Positions 16,720 through 26,013 of a stretch of 64,000 bases of DNA are shown here, one piece after another. Under the pieces are notes generated by a model that ran no database searches, was not told the DNA's origin, and was given only the letters and a program-made list of their open reading frames with translations. Numbering within the stretch: position 1 is the stretch's first letter; each line of letters opens with the position of its first letter. Origin of the DNA: JBEULC01 sp045504435 (GTDB lineage Bacteria; Pseudomonadota; Alphaproteobacteria; WRAU01; Hepatincolaceae); NCBI GenBank assembly GCA_045504435.1, contig JBEULC010000001.1:930001-994000 (forward strand), in the 5' to 3' direction. The position numbers were made by a program, and so were the translations under genes.

Positions 16720-18663
16720 ATGCCAAACCACAATAAACCTACAGATAATAAAACTAATACTTCTACAAAAAATAGGATGGGAGGTTCTATAAAAAATCGA
16801 CTTTTAGTTCTAAAGGGTTTAGGGTTAAAAAAGATTGCTCTAATCGTTGTAGTAATTCTAGTTTGTGCAAGTATGATTCCTTGGGTTATTGAAGGATATT
16901 CTACACCTGCAGTAAATGATAATAAATGGGTGCAAGTGGGAGCAAAAGTAACTGTAGAAAATGTAATATTAAGTGAGTATGCGGCTTTTGTTGAAAAAAA
17001 CCTGGCTTATATTCAACAAAACCCCTTTGTTTTGGCTAATTTTTTAAATAATCTTATTTCAAAGCATATTTCCGTTTTATTATTTGCCAATGAAGCTGAA
17101 AATATTGATTTAGCTGTTGATGAAGGCACTTTATTAAGTTTAATTTCTAATATTCCCGCCTTTAAAAATGAAGATGGAACTTTTAATAGACAAGAATTTA
17201 CCAATAGAATAAGTGGCATTTTTGGCTCAGAGAAAGTATTTTTAGATAATATTAGATATAGTATGTTAAGAGATCAACTGATTGAAGCTTTATACCCTGT
17301 TATTATTCAACCTTATTATATAGGTTATTTAGACTTTTTATCTGTTTCTCAAGAAAGAACAATTACTTATATTGATTTTACCCCAAGTTTAGTAAATAAA
17401 ACTATAGCTAAACCTACTAAGCAAGATTTGCTTAATCTTAGAGATAAATATAAAGAGATTTTTTCTAATCCTGAAACTAGGGATTTTGAACTTATTACTC
17501 TTGATTTAAATCAGTTAGTTAATGATATAAAAATTTCTGATAAAGAAATTAACGAACATTATGAAAAAAATAAAAATAATTATTTAACTACAGAATTAAG
17601 AGATATTTCACAAATAAATTTTGCTACTAAAGAAGAAGCAGCAGCTGCTTATAAAACTCTTAAAGATTTAGATTTAGCGGCAGCAGAAAAAGCTTATTCT
17701 ATGGTTAGTTTAGGGGAAATTAAACATGAAGATTTGCCAGTAGCAATCGCAAACCCTATCTTTAGAGCTCCTGTAGGAAAATTCTCTCAACCCATTGAAT
17801 CAGCAGCAGGTTGGCAGATTTTTATTGTTAATAAGATTGAATCCCCACGTCATGAAAAGTTAGAGCAAATAAAAGATAAAATTAAAGAGGAAATAAAAAT
17901 CGTCAAAAGTAATTCTTTATTAGAAGATACTAGAAGGCAATTTTTAAGTTCTTTAGAGCAAAAACCTAAGCTTAAGGAAGTTTCTAGCCAGCTAAAGGGA
18001 AAATATCAGAATTTTAAAAATACTACTGAAGAGCAATTGGCTAAATCTCTAAATAATAATGAGGCTATAATCCAAAATATTTTTCAATCTTCTGTCCAAA
18101 ATACTCCAAGCTTATTAGAAGATAAAGAAGGGAATTTTTATACTTTTATGATAACCAAAATTGAGCCTAGTAAAATAAAAGAGCTTAACTTAGTACAAAA
18201 AGAGTTAACAGAAATTTGGAATAAAGAACAAATATCTGTAAAAATTAGTGAAGCAGTAGCAAGTACAATATTATCTTTATCTTCAGGGGGTGATATTAGT
18301 AAGCTAGGATATAAAGTGGAAAATGCCACCCTTTCTAGATCCTCTAAGGAGATACCTTTTGAGCAAGAAAATCTTGAAAGTTTATTTTTATCAGAAAAAG
18401 ATAAAGTTGTAGAGGGTATGCTTAGTAATGGTAATAGATTTGTAGGTGTTATAAAAGATATAAAAAATAAGGAAATTAGTTTAACTAACCAAGATGGTGC
18501 AAGAGATCAAGCAGTGGTTAATTTTACTGATTATATGAACCAAACTTATATTCAAACCATGTTAGAGCAATATTCTTCTAATTTGGAAGGCAAATATAAA
18601 ATTTTCATCAATGAGGAAGCTATATTAAACAAATTAGCTCCTGCACAGATGAACCAACAATAA
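16720..18663 (+). CDS. PpiD-like periplasmic chaperone/peptidyl-prolyl isomerase (SurA_N_3 and rotamase domains)
   Basis: A 647-residue protein with a hydrophilic cytoplasmic N-terminus, one membrane anchor at about 35-57 (KKIALIVVVILVCASMIPWV) and a large periplasmic part. The SurA/PpiD N-terminal fold is recognisable in FLNNLISKHISVLLFANEAE and IPAFKNEDGTFNRQEFTNRI. A parvulin-like domain follows, with EKAYSMVSLGEIKHEDLPVA, NPIFRAPVGKFSQPIESAAG and WQIFIVNKIE. Such proteins sit near the Sec translocon and help outer-membrane and exported proteins fold. The divergent neighbour is tpiA, with secG next, a common alphaproteobacterial arrangement. Whether the parvulin site is catalytically active cannot be judged; E. 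coli PpiD has a weak one. Confidence 0.85.
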   Translation: MPNHNKPTDNKTNTSTKNRMGGSIKNRLLVLKGLGLKKIALIVVVILVCASMIPWVIEGYSTPAVNDNKWVQVGAKVTVENVILSEYAAFVEKNLAYIQQNPFVLANFLNNLISKHISVLLFANEAENIDLAVDEGTLLSLISNIPAFKNEDGTFNRQEFTNRISGIFGSEKVFLDNIRYSMLRDQLIEALYPVIIQPYYIGYLDFLSVSQERTITYIDFTPSLVNKTIAKPTKQDLLNLRDKYKEIFSNPETRDFELITLDLNQLVNDIKISDKEINEHYEKNKNNYLTTELRDISQINFATKEEAAAAYKTLKDLDLAAAEKAYSMVSLGEIKHEDLPVAIANPIFRAPVGKFSQPIESAAGWQIFIVNKIESPRHEKLEQIKDKIKEEIKIVKSNSLLEDTRRQFLSSLEQKPKLKEVSSQLKGKYQNFKNTTEEQLAKSLNNNEAIIQNIFQSSVQNTPSLLEDKEGNFYTFMITKIEPSKIKELNLVQKELTEIWNKEQISVKISEAVASTILSLSSGGDISKLGYKVENATLSRSSKEIPFEQENLESLFLSEKDKVVEGMLSNGNRFVGVIKDIKNKEISLTNQDGARDQAVVNFTDYMNQTYIQTMLEQYSSNLEGKYKIFINEEAILNKLAPAQMNQQ

Positions 18664-18674
18664 TAAATTATAAG

Positions 18675-18711
18675 AGGTAAGCTTATTAAGAACAATGATC
18701 TTACCTTTTTG
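18675..18711 (+). terminator. Rho-independent terminator of the PpiD-like gene
   Basis: AGGTAAG and CTTACCT pair around an 18-base loop and are followed directly by TTTTG, twelve bases after the stop codon. Confidence 0.7.
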
Positions 18712-18746
18712 TAATTTTATTACTTCTCACTTAACTGTTTAACATT

Positions 18747-18776
18747 AACCAATATAATTTTCAAATTATATTGGTT
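18747..18776. repeat. Perfect 14-bp inverted repeat
   Basis: AACCAATATAATTT and AAATTATATTGGTT with only TC between them (effectively a 12-bp stem with a 6-base loop). It lies just past the PpiD-like gene terminator and may be a backup terminator or a palindromic site. Confidence 0.5.
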
Positions 18777-19150
18777 ATCTTTATGTTGGATTTATTTATT
18801 TAGCTTTATTATTTTGATCTATGGTCTTATAAATTGAATATTTAATATAGCTTAATAGCTAATGTTTATTTTACAAAATTACTTAAACTTATAGATTATT
18901 CTATTAGTTTTTTTCTTTATCTCAGCAAATCCATAATCTATGAAATATTATATCTGATTAAACTATTTTATCATTATAATCTCATATTTTTCTTTTTGTT
19001 ATTAGCATAATTTAAATACAATTTTTTATAAATATTGTTGATATAAATTATTATGGCTCTCTTTCTGTTCAGGGTTATTAAATTTATTTTTGCTGTAAAA
19101 AGTACCAAGATCCTTCAGAGGATTATTTTAAGCTTTGCCAATGCTTAGAT
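18777..19150. other. Non-coding stretch in the 18.7-19.9 kb gap
   Basis: No gene, RNA or riboswitch motif that I can recognise on either strand. Probably long-decayed DNA. Confidence 0.4.
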
Positions 19151-19188
19151 TTAAGTATAATAACTAAACAAGTAGTTATTATACTTAA
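19151..19188. repeat. Perfect 16-bp inverted repeat
   Basis: TTAAGTATAATAACTA and TAGTTATTATACTTAA around a 6-base loop (AACAAG). There is no T-tract on either side and no nearby gene end, so it is not an obvious terminator. Confidence 0.55.
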
Positions 19189-19462
19189 GTACTCAATAAT
19201 ATTGCTTTACATGTAAGCTGTTTTAATTATTTTATTAGCCTAATGATATTAAAGCGTTTTAAATTTCTCTTCTAATATTATTTTATAAAGTATATGGATT
19301 TCTCTTAAAATGAGTGTAATAAATTAAAAAGTGGTCATTAGAACTTTATATAATTAAAGGTAATAATCCTACTATCTAAAATAAAGGCACATTTTTATAA
19401 GACACATAGGCCAGCTATAAAAGTAATTTACTCCATTATTTTGATTAATAATTACTAATTCT

Positions 19463-19510
19463 AAATGATTAGAATATATGGGATTATTATCATTTATATT
19501 CTAATCATTT
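19463..19510. repeat. Perfect 16-bp inverted repeat with 16-base loop
   Basis: AAATGATTAGAATATA and TATATTCTAATCATTT are exact complements. It borders the readable part of a decayed membrane-protein gene (19510-19641) and may mark a break point. It has no sequence similarity to the palindromes at 19151 or 11290. Confidence 0.5.
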
Positions 19511-19641
19511 AAGGTTGGTAGGTAATTTATAACCACATAAAGACCTGATTTTAACCCTAATAAAAAATTTTAGATCACAAAGATGGTTATAATATTAGCT
19601 TTTTTGCTCAAATATACCTTTTCTGGCACTGTAGTGATCAT
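19510..19641 (-). pseudogene. N-terminal scrap of a membrane transporter, possibly MFS/AmpG-like
   Basis: From ATG 19641 the reverse strand reads MITTVPEKVYLSKKANIITI, FVI, stop, NFLLGLKSGLYVVINYLPTL. The FLLG..SGL pattern followed by a small-residue/Leu segment resembles the first membrane helix of AmpG-type MFS carriers (muropeptide permeases), but the similarity is short. Beyond it only scattered hydrophobic scraps are readable. One TAA sits at a plausible Gln. The identification is tentative. Confidence 0.3.
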
Positions 19642-19891
19642 AATTTCTGTCTATAAGGGATTATTTAAAGGCTAATATATCTATCCAGATATCATTTCTT
19701 TTTTTATAAATTCATTTATAGTATTAATTTTTACATATAACTTATGTGCTTTTTTATAAAAATTTTAAGACCCTATTCTTGCCAAGTTTTTTATTAATTT
19801 TAAATTTAGAGATTTTAGTAAACTAATAGAAAGGTATTATTATTTTATAAAGTATTATAATCGTTGGAGGGAAATATTGTTTTATTGCAGA

Positions 19892-20305
19892 TTAGCTATT
19901 TAGGAGCTTGCTAATATTATAGTGAATAGTCTCTAATCTTTTTATAAGAGCATTTTTGATTTGTGGATCATAGCTATTATGAGTGGCTATGGAGTTTTTG
20001 ATTTCAGAAGTAAAAAGGATATTTTCAGAAGCTTTAAGCTCTTGTTTCTCCTTAAGCAACAAATGTACACCTTTTATAGATAAGCCACGTACATGCAATA
20101 AATCTTTAATAGATTTTAATAAATCTAAATCTTTATTTGAATAATATCTACGTTGCCCTGCTTTACGCAAAGGTTTAATATAGTTACTAAATTTTAGACT
20201 CCAAAATCTTATGACATGTTGATCTAAAGCCAATAATTTAGACACCTCTCCAATAGTATAAAGATCTTTTTTAGGCTCGGATAAATTAGGATTAATATCT
20301 GTCAT
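19892..20305 (-). CDS. MerR-family transcriptional regulator
   Basis: A 137-residue DNA-binding protein. The N-terminal winged helix-turn-helix is clear: LYTIGEVSKLLALDQHVIRF, WSLKFSNYIKPLRKAGQRRY, YSNKDLDLLKSIKDLLHVRG, LSIKGVHLLLKEK. There is no C-terminal cysteine or ligand domain, only a short helical tail. This is the type often encoded beside ihfA in alphaproteobacteria, with unknown regulon. Here it ends the minus-strand housekeeping block, 170 bp downstream of rnc. Confidence 0.85.
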   Translation of the reverse strand: MTDINPNLSEPKKDLYTIGEVSKLLALDQHVIRFWSLKFSNYIKPLRKAGQRRYYSNKDLDLLKSIKDLLHVRGLSIKGVHLLLKEKQELKASENILFTSEIKNSIATHNSYDPQIKNALIKRLETIHYNISKLLNS

Positions 20306-20477
20306 AGATTTTTCAGTCCTAATATCGTAATTAATGTCTTTAATTTTAACTTCTACTATATTTATTATTTAATGATTAATCATTTCTTAATACTTTACAC
20401 TATCTTACTGTAAACTAGGATATAAATCAATATTATATCCTGCTTATATAATCAATTTTGTGATTTTTGGAGTAAAT

Positions 20478-21182
20478 TTAGCTAACTATTTCAGCCTTGT
20501 TTTTAAACTTTACATTAAAATTAATATTATTTTCTCTAATAAAATTTCTAGCTGCATCTTTTTGTGCTAATTGTTTATTGTTCCCTATGCCTAAACTAGA
20601 AGAATAATTTTTTACTATAATTTCTACATAAAAGGTAGGATTGTGATCATCCCCTTCCTTTTTTATATCTTTATAAAATGGTACAGGTAATTTAAGACGT
20701 TGCACCCATTCTTGCAAAGCAGATTTAGGATCAAAGGTTACATCAATTTTTTGAATAGAATACTGATCTATATATTTTTGCCAGTGAATTAAAATGATTT
20801 TTCTTACTACTTCTATATCCCCACTATCTAAATAAACAGCAGCTAAAAGAGCTTCACAAGCATCTACTAAAAGGCTATTTTCTTCGTCGCCTTTACTTTT
20901 TTTAATATAAAGATTAATATCTAAAGCATTAGCAATTTCAATTAAAATGGTACTTGAGGTTAAATAACCGTAGCACTTAGCTAGATAACCTTCTCTTTCC
21001 TTATAATTAAGATATAATTCTTTGGCAATAATTAAGCCTAAAACCTTATCTCCTAAAAATTCCATAGTTTCATTATTTTTAGGAAATCTACCGTACTTAT
21101 AGCTACTATGAGTTAAAGCCAAGTTAATAAGTTCTTTGTTTTTAAATTTATAACCTAATTTATTTTCTAATGGCACAAACAT
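20478..21182 (-). CDS. rnc: Ribonuclease III
   Basis: A 234-residue double-strand-specific endoribonuclease that processes rRNA precursors and mRNAs. The RNase III signature is NETMEFLGDKVLGLIIAKEL (metal-binding Glu and Asp present, with Met for the usual Leu). The second acidic cluster is LLVDACEALLAAVYLDSG. The C-terminal double-stranded-RNA-binding domain (about 155-225) contains PKSALQEWVQRLKLPVPFYK and GNNKQLAQKDAARNFIRE. It follows lepB by 11 bp, the normal alphaproteobacterial order. The usual next gene, era, is not present here. Confidence 0.95.
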   Translation of the reverse strand: MFVPLENKLGYKFKNKELINLALTHSSYKYGRFPKNNETMEFLGDKVLGLIIAKELYLNYKEREGYLAKCYGYLTSSTILIEIANALDINLYIKKSKGDEENSLLVDACEALLAAVYLDSGDIEVVRKIILIHWQKYIDQYSIQKIDVTFDPKSALQEWVQRLKLPVPFYKDIKKEGDDHNPTFYVEIIVKNYSSSLGIGNNKQLAQKDAARNFIRENNINFNVKFKNKAEIVS

Positions 21183-21193
21183 GTTTTTAATAG

Positions 21194-22072
21194 CTAAGAT
21201 ATTTTTTTAAACATTCTATCTACTCTAACTTCAGTAAACCACTTCCAAAATTCTATAAAGCTACCATTTATAGAAAAGAATATAAGCCATCCTTTGCCTA
21301 CTAAAGCTGATTTATTAATTATACCTATTTGGCTAAATCTGCTATCCATAGAGTTATCTCTATTATCCCCCATCATAAAAAATTCATCCTGTCTTAAAAC
21401 AATAGGCCCAAAAAATCTTGCTTCTTGATTAATGTAATTTTGATTAATCTCAAAAGTATTATAAGATAATTCATTAGGCATACCTTTATTCATATATTCT
21501 TTATAGATAATATTAGTAACTCCATCCATATTAATTTCCCCTATTTTTTCTCTAATAAGAGGCTTATTGTTAATATATACTACTGAATTAATTACCTGAA
21601 TCCTATCACCAGGTAAACCTATTAACCTTTTAACATAATCCGTCCCTTTAACCTTAAATACTACCACATCTCCACGTTTAGGTGAGGTATAAGCTATTCT
21701 ACCTCCTGGAATAAGGGGTAATTCAAAAGGCAAAGAAGCTTTATCATAACCATAGTTAAATTTAGTAACAAATACATAATCTCCCTCTAATAAGCCAGGC
21801 TTCATAGAGCCACTGGGTATATAAAAAGCTTGAACTATAAAGCTTCTAATTAAAAGGGCGATTAATAAAGCTATTATAAGGGATTTAGAATTAGATAAGA
21901 AACTTTGCATAAGAGTTTTTTTTGGTGTGTTCACTTCTTTTTTTTCTGTTATAGACGCATTATTTGAACTAATTTCTTTAGGTAAGTTAGAATATTCTGA
22001 GACTTTTTTTAACTTAATGCTTTTACCACTCATTTTATAAATGAATTGTATTATATGAGAGGATTTTTTCAT
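21194..22072 (-). CDS. lepB: Signal peptidase I
   Basis: A 292-residue inner-membrane serine protease that cuts signal peptides from exported proteins. A membrane segment at about 63-80 (LIIALLIALLIRSFIVQAF) is followed by the catalytic serine in YIPSGSMKPGLLEGDYVFV (S89), the catalytic lysine in GTDYVKRLIGLPGDRI (K148), and the late MMGDNRDNSMDSR box. The first ~55 residues are hydrophilic and longer than usual, so translation may start at the internal Met14. It sits between acpS and rnc with 18 and 11 bp gaps, probably one operon. Confidence 0.95.
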   Translation of the reverse strand: MKKSSHIIQFIYKMSGKSIKLKKVSEYSNLPKEISSNNASITEKKEVNTPKKTLMQSFLSNSKSLIIALLIALLIRSFIVQAFYIPSGSMKPGLLEGDYVFVTKFNYGYDKASLPFELPLIPGGRIAYTSPKRGDVVVFKVKGTDYVKRLIGLPGDRIQVINSVVYINNKPLIREKIGEINMDGVTNIIYKEYMNKGMPNELSYNTFEINQNYINQEARFFGPIVLRQDEFFMMGDNRDNSMDSRFSQIGIINKSALVGKGWLIFFSINGSFIEFWKWFTEVRVDRMFKKIS

Positions 22073-22090
22073 TGCGGGTCCATGAATTTT

Positions 22091-22483
22091 TTAATTAATA
22101 TTGTAAAGTGTAACAAAGGCCAGGGCAAGATCTTTGTCATCGGTTAAAGAAAGGGAAACTGCTAAATTATGCCACCCGTATAAATCTTTAATATAATCTA
22201 AAATCTTTGGGGTTAGGTTGATATAAGGAGCATTATAACTATCATTTAATATCTCTATATCTCTAAAAGCCAAATAGCCTATACCATTTCCTAAAGCTTT
22301 AGCAAAAGCCTCTTTAGCAGCAAAGCGTTTAGCCAATGCATTAAAATTTATAATGTTATTACGAGTACAATAATGTTGCTCGCGCTCAGTAAAGATTCTT
22401 TCAATAAATTTAAAATAAAACTGATTATAAGTTTTATTTATTCTAGCAATATCTACCATATCTACGCCATTTCTTATAATCAT
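22091..22483 (-). CDS. acpS: Holo-[acyl-carrier-protein] synthase
   Basis: A 130-residue phosphopantetheinyl transferase that loads the 4'-phosphopantetheine arm of CoA onto acyl carrier protein. It has the metal-binding start IIRNGVDMVDIARI and the FNALAKRFAAKEAFAKALGN motif with the conserved Glu and Lys. It starts 2 bp after the pdxJ stop codon, a tight operon pairing common in proteobacteria. Confidence 0.95.
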   Translation of the reverse strand: MIIRNGVDMVDIARINKTYNQFYFKFIERIFTEREQHYCTRNNIINFNALAKRFAAKEAFAKALGNGIGYLAFRDIEILNDSYNAPYINLTPKILDYIKDLYGWHNLAVSLSLTDDKDLALAFVTLYNIN

Positions 22484-22485
22484 TG

Positions 22486-23226
22486 TTATTTAAGATCATA
22501 GATTTGGCGTTGGATTTGGATGGCTTGCAATATTTCTTGGATCGCTGCTTTAAGACCTATACTAAGGGCTCTACTGATAATGAAATATCCAATATTAAAT
22601 TCTATAATATCTTTAATTACGGCTATTTCACCTATATTAGCTGTGGTTAAGCCATGCCCTGCATGGATTTTTAAGTTATTAGCAACGCCATAAGCGCTGA
22701 TTTCTTTAATTTTATTGATTTCAAAAGTTTTATTTTCTTCAGTTAAATTGCAGTAAACCCCCGTATTAATTTCTACTGCATTAACCTTTAGATTTGTGCA
22801 TGCTTGGATTTGTTCTAAATTAGCATCTATAAATAGGGAGACTTTAATATTAGCTTGTTGTAATTGCCTAATTTTATTTTCTAAAGTGTTGTAATGCTTT
22901 ACTACATCTAATCCGCCTTCTGTAGTAAGTTCTTGACGCTTCTCAGGTACTAAACAAACTGTATAGGGCTTTACTTTAAGGGCAATTTCTAACATTTCAT
23001 CAGTAATTGCCATTTCCATATTTAAGGGTATTTTTAGGTGGGTTTTAAGATCATATAAATCTTTATCTTTAATATGTCTTCTATCCTCTCTTAAGTGCGC
23101 CACAATTTGATGGGAACCGCTTTCTTGAGCTAATAAAGCCATGGTAATTAAATCAGGATGGCCCTCATTGCGAGCATTTCTTAAAGTAGCTATATGATCT
23201 ATATTTACTCCTAAAATAAAATTCAT
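22486..23226 (-). CDS. pdxJ: Pyridoxine 5'-phosphate synthase
   Basis: A 246-residue TIM-barrel enzyme that makes pyridoxine phosphate from deoxyxylulose phosphate and 3-amino-2-oxopropyl phosphate, the last ring-closing step of vitamin B6 synthesis. Motifs: LGVNIDHIATLRNARNEGHP, HLREDRRHIKD, LNMEMAITDEML, CLVPEKRQELTTEGGLDV, VEINTGVY and IHAGHGLTT. Placed between rel (12 bp) and acpS (2 bp). Confidence 0.97.
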   Translation of the reverse strand: MNFILGVNIDHIATLRNARNEGHPDLITMALLAQESGSHQIVAHLREDRRHIKDKDLYDLKTHLKIPLNMEMAITDEMLEIALKVKPYTVCLVPEKRQELTTEGGLDVVKHYNTLENKIRQLQQANIKVSLFIDANLEQIQACTNLKVNAVEINTGVYCNLTEENKTFEINKIKEISAYGVANNLKIHAGHGLTTANIGEIAVIKDIIEFNIGYFIISRALSIGLKAAIQEILQAIQIQRQIYDLK

Positions 23227-23237
23227 GCTTTTCCTTT

Positions 23238-25352
23238 TTAATTAATTTGTCTTTCAATTTTATAGACATTTTTTGAGGTATAAAGTTTTTTTATTATTCT
23301 TTCTAAGTTTAACATATCTTTTACTTCTAGGATAATAGTAACTACTGCTAATTTTTTATCTTTGATGTTTTCTGAAGCAATGCTTTTAATATTGATTTTA
23401 TTCTTAGCCAAAATGCTAGCAATACTTGCTAAGGCTCCTACTTCATGATTCATTTCAATTTTTAGTTTAGCTTCATAAAAAAGCGAACTTTCATTTTTCC
23501 AGTAGATTCTAATAACATCTAAATTTGAAATCCATTGGGCATATAGTATTTCACAACTACTATGATGCACTTCAATTCCATTTCCTGGCATCATAATTCC
23601 TACAATACTATCATTATAAATAGGATAGCAACAATCGGCAAAAACAATCTTTTTAGCTGAATTTCCTAAATTGCCAGTTTCTACTATATCTTTACAATCT
23701 TTAGCCTGCTCATTTCTAATATGTAATTGCGGAAAAATCTCACTAATTAGCCCTTGGATATCAATCTTGCCTTCTATGATTTTTTCAAAAAATAAATGCT
23801 CAGATTTTATATTTAATATCTTCATCATTTTCTCGATAAATTGCGGGTAAAAAGATACTCCTTCTTTTTCAAACATGTAATTTAAAATAGCATGAGCTTG
23901 TGCTATTAAATCTTTTTTATGCTTAGATTTTAAATGTCTTTTAATACACAGCTTTGCTACACCTGTGGTCACGCAAGATAGCCACATGGTTTGAGGTTCC
24001 TGATTTTCATCAGTAAGGATAGTTACTTTTTGGCCATTTTTTAATTTAGTAAAAATTGATTGATTGATGCCATCAATTACTACATATTTGCATTTATTTC
24101 CGATATCCGTATGAATAGCGTAGGCAAAATCTAAAGCACAAGACCCCTGTGGTAAAGTTATTACCTCCCCTTTGGGAGTAAAAACAAAAATCTGATTGGT
24201 GAAGATTTCTGTTTTTGAGTATTCATAAACGTCTTCAATAGCTACATCGCTTGAATTAATAATACTGGCCAGATTTCTTAACCAAGAATATTGACTAACA
24301 TCATACTTATTTTGAGCAGGGAATTTATAATTCCAATGTGCAGCTATACCATTTTCAGCAAAATAATCCATTTCAGTGGTTCTAATTTGCACCTCAATTT
24401 TCATACTATCGCTTAATACCACAACTGTATGTAACCCTTGATAATTATTTACTTTAGGAACACTAATATAATCCTTAAATCTCTTAAAAATTGCTTTATA
24501 ATTAGTATGTAAAATATATAAAATATCATAACAACTTTTTTTATCTTGCGCGATAATTCTAAAGGCTAAAATATCAAAGATATCTTCAAAAGAGGCCTGA
24601 TGTTTGCGCATTTTTATCCAAATAGAATAAGGCCTTTTTATACGCCCTTTTATATCGGTAAAATTTATATTGTGCTGTATAAGTAATTTTTTTATATCTT
24701 CTTTGATATCATCTAGTAATAATTGGGAATGTTCTCTAAGCTCCTCAATTCTGCCTATTAAAAATTCTCTCACCTTAGGTTCTAAAACTTCAAAACACAA
24801 ATCTTCAAGCTCATCTTTTAAATCATGAAAAGATAAGCGCTCAGCTAAAGGGATATAAATATCCATAGTTTCTTTAGCTATTCTGATTCTTTTTTCTTGA
24901 TGCGATAAATGAAAAATTGTCCGCATATTATCTAATCTATCAAAAATTTTGATAATTAATACCCTAATATCACCAATAAAAGCCAGGATAAATTTTCTAA
25001 AATTCTCCATTTTAGCTTCTTGATCACTGGAAAATCTCATTTTGCTTAGATTAGTAACTCCTAATACCAATTTAAGCACCTCATCTCCACAGCTTTCTTT
25101 GATTTCTTCTTCAGATATGGTAGTATCTTCAATTAAATCATGCATTAAAGCTGCAGCTATAGTCTGGGAATCAAAATTATAAGATAATAAATCTAAAGCA
25201 ATATTAGTGGGGTGAATAATATAAGGCTGTCCGGATTTACGTTTTTGATGGATATGGCCGCGTGCTGCTAGATGATAGGCCTTCATAATAAGGCCTATAT
25301 CAAATTTATCTTTTTTCTGTTGGAGTTGCCCTAAGAAATCTTGGTCTGACAT
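23238..25352 (-). CDS. Bifunctional (p)ppGpp synthetase/hydrolase of the Rel/SpoT long type
   Basis: A 704-residue stringent-response enzyme. The N-terminal HD hydrolase domain has HP at 47-48 and MHDLIEDT at 70-77. The synthetase domain contains RLKRPYSIW-type text (GRIKRPYSIWIKMRKHQ), FDILAFRIIAQD and NYQGLHTVVV, where Gly replaces the usual Ser of YQSLHT. The TGS domain is FVFTPKGEVITLPQGSCALD, and the C-terminal ACT domain is near MNHEVGALASIASILAKNKI. Many Rickettsiaceae keep only short split versions, so a full-length Rel marks a less reduced genome. Both HD and synthetase motifs look complete, apart from that Gly. It lies between rpoZ and pdxJ, the standard alphaproteobacterial order. 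Confidence 0.95.
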   Translation of the reverse strand: MSDQDFLGQLQQKKDKFDIGLIMKAYHLAARGHIHQKRKSGQPYIIHPTNIALDLLSYNFDSQTIAAALMHDLIEDTTISEEEIKESCGDEVLKLVLGVTNLSKMRFSSDQEAKMENFRKFILAFIGDIRVLIIKIFDRLDNMRTIFHLSHQEKRIRIAKETMDIYIPLAERLSFHDLKDELEDLCFEVLEPKVREFLIGRIEELREHSQLLLDDIKEDIKKLLIQHNINFTDIKGRIKRPYSIWIKMRKHQASFEDIFDILAFRIIAQDKKSCYDILYILHTNYKAIFKRFKDYISVPKVNNYQGLHTVVVLSDSMKIEVQIRTTEMDYFAENGIAAHWNYKFPAQNKYDVSQYSWLRNLASIINSSDVAIEDVYEYSKTEIFTNQIFVFTPKGEVITLPQGSCALDFAYAIHTDIGNKCKYVVIDGINQSIFTKLKNGQKVTILTDENQEPQTMWLSCVTTGVAKLCIKRHLKSKHKKDLIAQAHAILNYMFEKEGVSFYPQFIEKMMKILNIKSEHLFFEKIIEGKIDIQGLISEIFPQLHIRNEQAKDCKDIVETGNLGNSAKKIVFADCCYPIYNDSIVGIMMPGNGIEVHHSSCEILYAQWISNLDVIRIYWKNESSLFYEAKLKIEMNHEVGALASIASILAKNKINIKSIASENIKDKKLAVVTIILEVKDMLNLERIIKKLYTSKNVYKIERQIN

Positions 25353-25478
25353 TTTATTAGAAAATTCCCTTTATAAATTAAAAATCAATACTCATTAAAT
25401 GTTAATCAGTTTCAAGCATTTAATAGAAATTAATAATTTTTGTAGATAGTTATAGGGCATTTTCTATAATCAATATAT

Positions 25479-25862
25479 TTATTTATATTCTGGCTCTATA
25501 TCTTCATATTCAATATCTTCAACTTGTTCAGGAATTTCTTCTTTGATTTCTTCAAGTTCCCCTGGTACAAACTCATTACCTTGCATATCTAAAAGAATAT
25601 CATCATCAATTTCTTCTTGATCGTTTTTATTATGTTTAATATTATACATTCTGGTTAAAAGATTTTCTTTTAAAACTAATAAATCTACAGAGTCATCTTC
25701 AATTTCTCTTAAAGCAGTTACGTGAGTTTTAACACCCTTTTTTGCAATGTCTGATTTTTTTCCATTAGAAATTTGTTTTGCTCTTTCACTTGCTAACAAT
25801 ACTAAATCAAAATGGCTACCTTTAGTTTTTTTCAAACAATCTTCTATGGTTACTCTTGCCAT
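25479..25862 (-). CDS. rpoZ: RNA polymerase omega subunit
   Basis: A 127-residue protein starting MARVTIEDCLKKTKGSHFDL, then VLLASERAKQISNGKK and VTALREIEDDSVDL, the omega-subunit core that helps assemble RNA polymerase. The last ~45 residues are a strongly acidic tail (EEIDDDILL, EEIKEEIPEQVEDIEYEDIE), as seen in alphaproteobacterial RpoZ. It lies 126 bp upstream of rel on the same strand. Confidence 0.95.
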   Translation of the reverse strand: MARVTIEDCLKKTKGSHFDLVLLASERAKQISNGKKSDIAKKGVKTHVTALREIEDDSVDLLVLKENLLTRMYNIKHNKNDQEEIDDDILLDMQGNEFVPGELEEIKEEIPEQVEDIEYEDIEPEYK

Positions 25863-26013
25863 GTATTTTTAACCTTATTAATTTTTATGATAAATATTTT
25901 TATGAATTATATTATGAACATTAAGGCTGCTACTAATAAGCACCAAATAATAAATTTATTATATGAAACATTGTGTCTAATTACAATCTTTAAATTATTT
26001 CTATTTTTAAAGC

